Assembly (NCBI GenBank): GCA_024762745.1
Contig: JANTGV010000100.1
Coordinates: forward strand, 1-5,254
Length of the DNA stretch: 5,254 nt
DNA from: Sulfurimonas sp.
Lineage (GTDB): Bacteria > Campylobacterota > Campylobacteria > Campylobacterales > Sulfurimonadaceae
Direction of reading: 5' to 3'
Position 1 is the first letter of the stretch, and each line of letters begins with the position of its first letter. A program made the position numbers and the translations under genes. The notes beneath the pieces are model-generated. The model searched no databases. It was given only the letters and a program-made list of their open reading frames with translations, and was not told the DNA's origin. This document shows positions 1-5,254 of the stretch, in pieces.

Positions 1-864
1 CTTCTTGAGAAATTTCTTATGCTATTACCCAAAAGGTTAAGAAAAGGTTTTTTTAGCACTTTAGCTCTACTTAGTTTCTATTTCTCTTCAAGATACAGAA
101 GTGTCTCTGATCAAAACTTAGACTTTGCGTTTGACGGAAAACTATCAAAAGCAGAGAAAGATGATATTACAAAGTACGCTTTCAAAAACCTAGCTTATAA
201 CTTTTTACACTCAATGGAGCTTCGTCACATGAGTAAAGAGGAGTTACAAAGTAAAATCACCATACAAAATATAGAAGCTGTAGAGAGAGTTCATGCCCAG
301 GGAAGAGCTGTCATCTATGTTACTACTCATTACTCTTCTTGGGAACTCGGTGGAGCTTCTATAGGGGCATTTATTGAGCCTTTAATCGCAGTCTATAAAA
401 AGATGAAAAATAGAGATTATGAGAAGTGGTTACTCGAGGCACGTGACAGATTTGGAAATATCTCTATGGAAAAATCAGGTGTCGTAAAACCTTTGGTAAG
501 AAACATAAAAAAAGGAATGGCCTGTGGACTGCTTATTGATACAAATATCAATCCTAAAGAGGGCCTTATGGTAGATTTTATGGGCAAGAGTATCCGTCAA
601 ACCTCAACACCAGCCTACCTCGCTAGAAAATTCAACGCTGCGATAATTCCCGTCACAATGAGAACTGACGATGATGAGAACTATACACTTATACTCTTTG
701 ATGAGATACCCGTGGAAAAAACTGAAGATGAAGCAGCAGATATACAAAACGCCACACAGCTTCAAGCAGATTGGCTGACATCTCTTATAACTAAAGAACC
801 GAAATTCTGGTTTTGGCTTCATAGACGTTGGAAAGGTGACCATCCAGAGATCTATAAAAAGTAA
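1..864 (+). CDS. Lipid A late acyltransferase, LpxL/HtrB family (5' end outside window)
   Basis: Family role: inner-membrane enzymes that move an acyl chain from acyl-ACP onto Kdo-lipid A precursor late in lipid A synthesis. Seen: the family's H-x4-D/E catalytic motif appears as HYSSWE (His codon 328-330, Glu 343-345). Downstream come the LLIDTN segment, a V-D-F-M-G-K stretch, a P-A-Y-L-A-R helix followed by an AAIIPV strand, and the C-terminal WFWLHRRWK block. An ATG lies at base 19, but the frame is open to base 1, and the hydrophobic N-terminal segment preceding the RSVSDQNLDFAF block looks cut short. Family members are usually about 290-310 residues, against 281 from that ATG, so the true start is probably upstream and the gene is 5'-partial. 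The TAA stop abuts the convergent AI-2E gene. Which acyl chain (LpxL- or LpxM-like) cannot be told from sequence, so I give no symbol. Confidence 0.92.
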   Translation, partial: LLEKFLMLLPKRLRKGFFSTLALLSFYFSSRYRSVSDQNLDFAFDGKLSKAEKDDITKYAFKNLAYNFLHSMELRHMSKEELQSKITIQNIEAVERVHAQGRAVIYVTTHYSSWELGGASIGAFIEPLIAVYKKMKNRDYEKWLLEARDRFGNISMEKSGVVKPLVRNIKKGMACGLLIDTNINPKEGLMVDFMGKSIRQTSTPAYLARKFNAAIIPVTMRTDDDENYTLILFDEIPVEKTEDEAADIQNATQLQADWLTSLITKEPKFWFWLHRRWKGDHPEIYKK

Positions 865-1911
865 CTACTCTTTAGTCTGACACTCTTTTGTTCTCGCTTC
901 AAAAAGCTTTAAAATCGTTAAGAAAAACGCAGTAATAGCAGGTCCAAGTATCATTCCCCAAAATCCAAATGTAGCAAGTCCAGCTATAATAGCAAAGAAG
1001 ATTACAAGTTCATTCATCCTTGCATCATCCTCTTTTAAGAGTCTATTATTTATCTCTTTTATAATCAATGGTTTTATAAATGTATCTGCAACAATGGATA
1101 TCACGACAATCGAATATAGAGCGATAAAGAGTGCATTTGAACTATTCCCTATAGAGAATTCATAAATCATAAATGGCAGCCACATTAAAACCCCGCCAAC
1201 TACAGGAATAAGAGAAGCAAACCCATACATAATTCCAAAAAGAAGTCCGTTATATCCCATAAAAGAGATAGCAATTCCAAAAAGAACCCCTTGAAACATT
1301 GCGTTTATGATTATAGAATAGAAGACGACACTCATAACCGATGATAATTCACGTGCTAGGAGCGTGCTCTCATCCACTGACATCTGAACGACACGTTTGA
1401 GAAATTCAACAATATAAGCACCGTTATATTGAGCAAAAAAGTAAAAGACTATTACAAGAAATGCGTTTTTCAAAAATCCTGCACTAAATGCACCTACTTG
1501 ACCAGCAATACTCAATGCATATGTTGTCAAAGAGTTAATGTTTATATTTTCTGTTGCTTCTAACAGATGTGGCTTTAAAAAGATTAAATAATCAGGTGGT
1601 GTTTCTAAAAAATTCTTAACATATAGTTCAATTTTACCAAGCATCTCCGGCTCAATGGAGTTTAGTTTTATAGTTAATGTAGCCAAGAAGTATCCTAACG
1701 GTGCAAAAAACAAAACAGCTAACAGAAAACTTGAAACCAATGCAGCTATAAACTTATTTCTAAACACTTTCTCAAAATAGTCTTGTATGTTTGAAGTAGA
1801 GACTGCTAGAAGTGCTGCTATTGTAATGCCTAATAAAAAAGGAGCATACAGTAGATACATCCAGTAAAGCGAAGTTGCAAAAAGTATGGCAATAAAGTAC
1901 TGTGGCTTCAT
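865..1911 (-). CDS. AI-2E family (PerM/TqsA-like) membrane transporter
   Basis: A 348-residue integral membrane protein. Hydrophobic segments lie near residues 5-40 (two helices), 54-80, 146-162, 190-218, 222-247, 258-276 and 303-337, with a more polar part around 83-140. This matches the AI-2E/PerM (formerly UPF0118) layout. Family marks seen: the GLLFGIMYGFASLIPVVGG block (about 222-240), the D-x-x-I-K-P motif (276-281), and a glycine-rich end with GLATFGFWGMILGP (311-324). Characterised members include the E. coli autoinducer-2 exporter TqsA and Na+/H+ antiporters; most have unknown substrates, and none can be assigned here. The ATG directly follows the ruvB TAA (zero gap), so it is probably the last gene of a panB-ruvB unit and translationally coupled. 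I see no strong Shine-Dalgarno before it. Its stop abuts the stop of the convergent acyltransferase gene. Confidence 0.9.
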   Translation of the reverse strand: MKPQYFIAILFATSLYWMYLLYAPFLLGITIAALLAVSTSNIQDYFEKVFRNKFIAALVSSFLLAVLFFAPLGYFLATLTIKLNSIEPEMLGKIELYVKNFLETPPDYLIFLKPHLLEATENININSLTTYALSIAGQVGAFSAGFLKNAFLVIVFYFFAQYNGAYIVEFLKRVVQMSVDESTLLARELSSVMSVVFYSIIINAMFQGVLFGIAISFMGYNGLLFGIMYGFASLIPVVGGVLMWLPFMIYEFSIGNSSNALFIALYSIVVISIVADTFIKPLIIKEINNRLLKEDDARMNELVIFFAIIAGLATFGFWGMILGPAITAFFLTILKLFEARTKECQTKE

Positions 1912-2925
1912 TTAAAAAAGAGTCCCATCTTCATTTATGTACGACATATTTAAGACATCGTAGGTCATTCTCGTAGCCTTTCTTCCTTTTGCTGTCCTCT
2001 CCAGGTACCCATTTGCTATTAAGTATGGTTCTAACACATCTTCAACTGTCCCCTCATCCTCACTCAACGCAGCTGCAATTGTACTAAGTCCCATTGCTCT
2101 TCCATTTGCACCTGCAAGGAGTTTTAAAAGTCTTAGGTCCATCTCATCAAAACCGTGAGAATTGATACCAAGCTCATCAAGTGCGTATTGTGTTGTATTA
2201 TGGTTAATATTATTTTCATCAGCAACATCAGCAAAATCTCTCACACGACGTAGTAAACGCAGTGCTATTCGTGGAGTTCCTCTACTGCGTTTTGATATCT
2301 CTAATGCTGCTTCATGAATTATCTCTTTGTCAAGTTTACTTGAAGCTTGAGAGATAATTTCTGCCAATTCTAAAGAGCTGTAAAACTGCATACGAAAACT
2401 CATTCCAAATCTGTCTCTGAGGGGATTTGAAAGCATCCCTGCTCTTGTTGTAGCACCTATTAAAGTGAAACGCGGCAGATCAATTTTCACTGTCTGTGCA
2501 GCTGGTCCACTCCCTATTATAATATCTATGCGGTAATCTTCCATTGAGGAGTAGAGAATCTCTTCAACAGCAGGAGAGAGACGGTGAATTTCATCTATAA
2601 AAAGAATGTCGCCCTCCTCCAAGTTTGTTAAAATGGCAGCCAAATCACCACTCTTTTCTATCATTGGTGCAGCTGTTACTTTGATATTTGTATTCATCTC
2701 ATTGGCGATAATAAGAGCTAGAGTCGTTTTTCCAAGTCCAGGAGGTCCATAAAAAAGAACATGATCAAGTGCCTCCTCTCTCTTTTTAGAAGCCTCGATA
2801 AAAACACTCAGGTTTTTCTTAATCTGCTCTTGACCTATATATTCACTCCAGGCATCAGGACGAAGTGTTACTTCGTTAGATTCTTCTTCGGTGCTAAATG
2901 TCTCTATCTCAACTAATCTGTCCAT
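1912..2925 (-). CDS. ruvB: Holliday junction branch-migration ATPase RuvB
   Basis: RuvB is the hexameric AAA+ motor that, with RuvA, drives branch migration of Holliday junctions for RuvC to resolve. All landmarks are visible: N-terminal L-R-P-D and Y-I-G-Q-E box (21-33), Walker [10 protein letters not shown] (60-68), Walker B LFIDEIHR (108-115), sensor 1 GATTRAG (157-163), the arginine-finger region LRDRFG (169-174), and sensor 2 [14 protein letters not shown] (214-227). A C-terminal winged helix covers about 258-337, with the typical E-D-V-L-E-P-Y-L-I and GRKAT segments. The length of 337 fits the family (about 330-345). The ATG lies 9 bases after the panB stop; the TAA of that stop runs into a GAGAG Shine-Dalgarno (reading TAAGAGAGTAAGATG), so start choice is secure and coupling to panB is likely. 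ruvA and ruvC are not in the window. Confidence 0.99.
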   Translation of the reverse strand: MDRLVEIETFSTEEESNEVTLRPDAWSEYIGQEQIKKNLSVFIEASKKREEALDHVLFYGPPGLGKTTLALIIANEMNTNIKVTAAPMIEKSGDLAAILTNLEEGDILFIDEIHRLSPAVEEILYSSMEDYRIDIIIGSGPAAQTVKIDLPRFTLIGATTRAGMLSNPLRDRFGMSFRMQFYSSLELAEIISQASSKLDKEIIHEAALEISKRSRGTPRIALRLLRRVRDFADVADENNINHNTTQYALDELGINSHGFDEMDLRLLKLLAGANGRAMGLSTIAAALSEDEGTVEDVLEPYLIANGYLERTAKGRKATRMTYDVLNMSYINEDGTLF

Positions 2926-2934
2926 CTTACTCTC

Positions 2935-3726
2935 TTAGTATGTATGAATTTCTTGAGGAAACTCTCTGCTTTGAACCTCATTAGAGTACTGTTTCACAGC
3001 CTCTTTCACTAAAGATGCCCCATCCATATATTTTTTTACAAACTTTGGAGTAAACTCTTCAAACAAGCCTAACATATCTGAAAACACAAGTACCTGTCCA
3101 TCAACATCAGAACCCGCACCTATACCGATAACAGGAATAGATACAGATTTCGCAACAACTGCTGCCACATCAGCTTTTACTCCCTCTATCACCATACAAA
3201 AAGCACCTGCTTTCTCTATCGCTTTTGCATCTTCAAGAAGCTGGATCTGTTCATCATCTGTTTTCCCTTTTACCTTGTAACCGCCTTCACTTCTTACAGA
3301 TTGAGGTAAAAGACCAATATGTCCACATACTGCAATCGCGTTTGAAGTTAAATACTCTACAATCTCAGCCTTATCTTCTCCACCCTCTATTTTTACACAA
3401 TCTGCCGGAGTCTCTTGAAAAACTCTTATTGCGTTTTGTAGCGCTATTTCTTTATTTACATAAGTTCCAAATGGCATATCACAGACTACAAAACTATTTT
3501 TTGCACCCATACATACTGCGTTTGTATGATATATCATCTGATCGAGTGTTGTACTTATTGTATCCTGCTTTCCTGCAAAACTCATATTTAAACTGTCACC
3601 TACCAAAATCATATCACTACTTGGTTCTAATAGCTTTGCAAAAAGTGCGTCGTAAGCTGTTATCATAACTAGAGGTCGAATCCCTTTTGTTTTCTGTATT
3701 GATGATATGGTTAATTTTTTATTCAT
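2935..3726 (-). CDS. panB: 3-methyl-2-oxobutanoate hydroxymethyltransferase (ketopantoate hydroxymethyltransferase)
   Basis: PanB adds a hydroxymethyl group from 5,10-methylene-tetrahydrofolate to 2-oxoisovalerate, giving ketopantoate, the first committed step to pantothenate and CoA. It is a cytosolic TIM-barrel enzyme. Residues known in the family are present: metal ligands Asp44 (VGDSL), Asp83 (CDMPF) and Glu114 (VKIEG), and the general base Glu181 (MVIEG). The GHIGLLPQSV block (135-144) and the VIGIGAG loop (about 199-205) are also clear. The 263 residues match the usual length. The ATG is preceded by AAGAG at 7 bases on the minus strand. It is the first gene of the panB-ruvB-AI-2E unit and diverges from the Hpt gene across 79 bases. 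panC and panD are not in view, so the pathway is not clustered here. Confidence 0.98.
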   Translation of the reverse strand: MNKKLTISSIQKTKGIRPLVMITAYDALFAKLLEPSSDMILVGDSLNMSFAGKQDTISTTLDQMIYHTNAVCMGAKNSFVVCDMPFGTYVNKEIALQNAIRVFQETPADCVKIEGGEDKAEIVEYLTSNAIAVCGHIGLLPQSVRSEGGYKVKGKTDDEQIQLLEDAKAIEKAGAFCMVIEGVKADVAAVVAKSVSIPVIGIGAGSDVDGQVLVFSDMLGLFEEFTPKFVKKYMDGASLVKEAVKQYSNEVQSREFPQEIHTY

Positions 3727-3756
3727 TTTAAAACTCTTTTTTTATTTGCTAAAAGA

Positions 3757-3762
3757 ATTTTA
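3757..3762 (-). promoter_or_regulatory. Possible -10 box for the panB-ruvB unit
   Basis: Read on the minus strand, TAAAAT lies about 30 bases before the panB ATG, in an A/T-rich stretch. A weak TTGGAT-like -35 lies 16 bases further back and overlaps the forward promoter. In such AT-rich DNA a 5-of-6 match is weak evidence. The main support is that a promoter has to lie somewhere in this 79-base gap. Confidence 0.35.
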
Positions 3763-3771
3763 ACTAAAAAC

Positions 3772-3780
3772 TGCTATAAT
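3772..3780 (+). promoter_or_regulatory. Extended -10 promoter for the Hpt-trpA unit
   Basis: TGCTATAAT is a perfect consensus -10 hexamer (TATAAT, 3775-3780) with an extended TG-N element. It ends 25 bases before the Hpt ATG. No good -35 is seen 17 bases upstream; instead there is an A/T-rich tract, as is typical of the vegetative sigma factor in Campylobacterota. Transcription should begin around 3786-3788, giving a leader of roughly 20 bases with little room for a riboswitch or attenuator. Confidence 0.75.
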
Positions 3781-3791
3781 CCAAACTATAT

Positions 3792-3797
3792 AGGAGA
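3792..3797 (+). promoter_or_regulatory. Shine-Dalgarno site of the Hpt gene
   Basis: AGGAGA lies about 8-9 bases before the ATG at 3806. It is the strongest ribosome binding site in the window and fixes the start of the Hpt gene. Confidence 0.8.
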
Positions 3798-3805
3798 ATT
3801 ATTTT

Positions 3806-4207
3806 ATGGGTATAAGAAGCGATTTAGACGCTAGCTTTGATTTTGAAATAGTCGATGAATTTTTAGACCACTACTCTATGATGGTTGAGAGTATGGAAGT
3901 AATGATAATCGACCTCTCAAAACCAAAGATGTTTAAACGCTCTACCGATGAACTCTTTCGTGTTTTTCACAATATAAAGTCAGCCTCAGGATATCTGCAG
4001 ATTCTCCCGATGAATAAACTTGCTTCCTTTGTTGAAGATGCACTTGAAGAGCTGAGAAAGAGAGATACGCCAGTATCAAAAGAGACAGTAGACTGGCTTC
4101 TTGAAATCAGTGATATGTTTGCTGCTTGGCAAGATGACTTAAAAGCTGACAATGAGTTGACACACGTAAAATTTTCTCTACTTAAACTACCTGATTTGGA
4201 AGAATAA
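3806..4207 (+). CDS. Stand-alone histidine phosphotransfer (Hpt) domain protein
   Basis: A 133-residue soluble protein that is essentially one Hpt domain, resembling the P1 domain of CheA. Seen: a first helix of the F-L-D-H-Y type (about 19-37), then FRVFHNIKSASGYLQI (51-66), which matches the H-x-x-K-G-x-x-G phosphorylation motif of Hpt domains. The predicted phospho-acceptor is His55, with Lys58 and Gly62 kept and Ser in place of the usual Gly after Lys. A third helix follows (KLASFVEDALEELRKR, 71-86), then a helical C-terminal part. No receiver, kinase or output domain is fused and no kinase or response regulator lies beside it, so partners are unknown. It is the first gene of a likely two-gene transcript with trpA, 7 bases downstream. 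By family knowledge it would relay phosphate between a sensor kinase and a receiver; a chemotaxis link is only a guess from the CheA-P1 likeness. Confidence 0.85.
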   Translation: MGIRSDLDASFDFEIVDEFLDHYSMMVESMEVMIIDLSKPKMFKRSTDELFRVFHNIKSASGYLQILPMNKLASFVEDALEELRKRDTPVSKETVDWLLEISDMFAAWQDDLKADNELTHVKFSLLKLPDLEE

Positions 4208-4214
4208 ATAAAAT

Positions 4215-4952
4215 ATGAAAAAACTAGTTGCATACATAACATCCGGATATCCGGAAAAATCTTTTACCATGGATCTTGCTTTAGCCCTTGGTGAAAATGG
4301 AGTTGACACCCTTGAACTTGGTGTTCCTTTTTCTGATCCAGTTGCAGACGGCCCTTTAATAGAGAAGGCAAACCACAAAGCGCTTGAACTTGGATTTAAA
4401 TTTAAAGACCTTTTAGAGATATCAGAAGTGGTAGCTCCAAAAGTAGATACTTTATGGATGGGTTATTTTAATAGCTTTTACCAGCAAAATATGCAGAAAT
4501 TGATTCCCCTCGCTTCACAAATGGGAGTTAATGGAATGATAATTCCTGATGTTCCTTATGAGGAAGCACTTGCTTACAAGAATTTATTTAATGAAAATAA
4601 AATGGCAAATATCAGTTTTGTAGCACCAACAGACACTGAAGCTAGAATAGAAGAGATAGTAAGTGATGCTAAGAAGTTTATCTATATGGTAGCCTATACT
4701 GGAATTACAGGTTCAGGAACAGCAGAAGATTTACAACCGTTTTTAGCCTCCATTAAAAAATATACACAAACACCAGTATATGTTGGATTTGGAGTCAACG
4801 CGAAAACTGCAAAATCTAAAGTGAAAGGTGCTGATGGTGTTATAGTTGGTAGTGCATTTGTAGATATACTTTTAAAAGATATCTCGTATTCTCAAAAAAT
4901 CAACCAGTGTAGTGAACTATCTGAAATACTTAAGAACGAGATTAACTCCTAA
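4215..4952 (+). CDS. trpA: Tryptophan synthase alpha chain
   Basis: TrpA cleaves indole-3-glycerol phosphate to indole and glyceraldehyde 3-phosphate and passes indole to TrpB. The TIM-barrel signature LELGVPFSDPVADGP (33-47) holds the two catalytic acids, Glu34 and Asp45, 11 apart as in the Salmonella enzyme (Glu49/Asp60). Loop 6 is seen as AYTGITGSG (160-168), where many enzymes have S-R-A-G-V-T-G. The phosphate-binding end is VGFGVNAKTA (190-199) and GVIVGSAFV (208-216). At 245 residues it is shorter than the usual 260-270 because the N-terminal helix before the first strand is missing. This is real rather than a miscalled start: an in-frame TAA lies at 4209-4211, just before the ATG. GGAAG (4198-4202), inside the end of the Hpt gene, may serve as ribosome binding site. 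No trpB is adjacent. The last four bases overlap the convergent QueF-like gene. Confidence 0.97.
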   Translation: MKKLVAYITSGYPEKSFTMDLALALGENGVDTLELGVPFSDPVADGPLIEKANHKALELGFKFKDLLEISEVVAPKVDTLWMGYFNSFYQQNMQKLIPLASQMGVNGMIIPDVPYEEALAYKNLFNENKMANISFVAPTDTEARIEEIVSDAKKFIYMVAYTGITGSGTAEDLQPFLASIKKYTQTPVYVGFGVNAKTAKSKVKGADGVIVGSAFVDILLKDISYSQKINQCSELSEILKNEINS

Positions 4953-5254
4953 AGCTGAAAAATATTTGCTTTTGAAACAGGTGTAAAAGCATCTCCAAAA
5001 GCAACTCTTTGTTGAATTCCTCCACGAGCAGTTAAGTCAACTACTACACCAAGTTTTTCTACTGTAACACTCTTTGTAATCGTCTCAAAAATTTCAGATG
5101 CTATATCTTCAGAATATAATTTCATCTCTCTAAGAGAAGTTATATATTTTTTAAAGTCTCTCAAATCAAAACCTTCACCTCTACTAAAAAACTTAACGTA
5201 GAGTGTACCTCGATAGGGTTGACCACTATGACCTAAAAAAAGCAGCTCTGCAGA
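4949..5254 (-). CDS. QueF-related tunnelling-fold protein, apparently without catalytic Cys/Asp (C-terminal part)
   Basis: The frame is open from the window edge at 5254 to a TAG at 4949-4951, giving the last 101 residues; the TTG at 5162-5164 is internal, not a start. QueF reduces preQ0 to preQ1 in queuosine synthesis. Compared from memory with Bacillus-type QueF, the fragment runs without gaps: S-GQP-xx-GTLYV (10-20), a D-L-R-D-F-K-K-Y stretch (30-37) at the NADPH signature E-S/L-K-S/A-h-K-L/Y-Y, S-x-R then Y-S-E-D (40-50), and ARGGI (76-80). The substrate-binding Glu is kept (Glu49). The Cys four residues before GQP is Leu7, the Asp after GQP is Tyr14, and the His before the Glu is Ser48. 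The fragment has no Cys at all. So the fold assignment is fairly good, but preQ0 reductase activity is doubtful. It may be a diverged paralogue or another tunnelling-fold enzyme. Confidence 0.6.
   Translation of the reverse strand, partial: SAELLFLGHSGQPYRGTLYVKFFSRGEGFDLRDFKKYITSLREMKLYSEDIASEIFETITKSVTVEKLGVVVDLTARGGIQQRVAFGDAFTPVSKANIFQL

Noticed and set aside
604..843. Open minus-strand frame inside the acyltransferase gene
   Set aside because: Fully antisense to the conserved C-terminal half of the acyltransferase, with no domain or ribosome site.
867..888. Direct repeat ACTCTTT (867-873 and 882-888)
   Set aside because: Seven bases in AT-rich coding sequence, expected by chance, with no further copies in regular spacing.
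3225..3668. Open plus-strand frame of 147 codons inside panB
   Set aside because: It lies wholly antisense to a confidently identified panB, its translation is rich in Leu/His/Tyr with no recognisable motif, and it has no ribosome site; it is a shadow.
3967..4378. Two overlapping minus-strand frames across the Hpt-trpA junction
   Set aside because: They cross two genes supported by clear motifs, and their Ser-rich translations resemble no family; they are shadows.
4967..4991. Inverted repeat as terminator for trpA
   Set aside because: On the plus strand the repeat is followed by ATCTCC, not a T-run, so it cannot serve trpA as an intrinsic terminator.
4949..5164. A short 71-residue gene starting at TTG 5164
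   Set aside because: The frame stays open to the window edge, and the upstream 30 codons carry the GQP and GTLYV motifs that belong to the same fold, so the TTG is internal.
1..5254. Defence system, prophage, insertion sequence, CRISPR or RNA gene
   Set aside because: Both strands were read; nearly all bases fall in recognised housekeeping-type genes, and no terminal repeats, repeat arrays or tRNA-like folds were seen.

Overview
The window is a compact, AT-rich, gene-dense piece of a bacterial chromosome. Codon and base use, the short Shine-Dalgarno sites, the promoter style (a strong extended TATAAT box with no convincing -35) and the protein types point to Campylobacterota (Epsilonproteobacteria), most likely a Sulfurimonas/Sulfuricurvum-like organism. 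That placement rests on resemblance by eye, not on a database search. Nothing suggests a mobile element, phage, CRISPR array or RNA gene, and no stretch over 100 bases lacks a gene.

Layout, left to right. (1) Bases 1-864, plus strand: the end of a lipid A late acyltransferase (LpxL/HtrB family) whose start lies before the window. (2) Bases 865-3726, minus strand: a tight three-gene unit read right to left. It is panB (ketopantoate hydroxymethyltransferase, pantothenate/CoA pathway), ruvB (Holliday-junction branch-migration motor) and an AI-2E/PerM-family membrane protein, with gaps of 9 and 0 bases. (3) Bases 3727-3805: a 79-base divergent promoter region, the only real intergenic space. (4) Bases 3806-4952, plus strand: a stand-alone histidine phosphotransfer (Hpt) protein followed after 7 bases by trpA (tryptophan synthase alpha chain). 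(5) Bases 4949-5254, minus strand: the C-terminal 101 residues of a tunnelling-fold protein related to the queuosine enzyme QueF. It seems to lack QueF's catalytic Cys and Asp.

The genes do not form one pathway. They look like core housekeeping genes packed into two divergent transcription units, each meeting a convergent neighbour with no spacer. The lpxL and AI-2E gene stops abut (864/865), and the trpA and QueF-like stops overlap (4949-4952). The two items worth a second look are the QueF-fold protein without catalytic residues and the orphan Hpt protein co-transcribed with trpA. The rest is ordinary, and I see no clear new multi-gene system.
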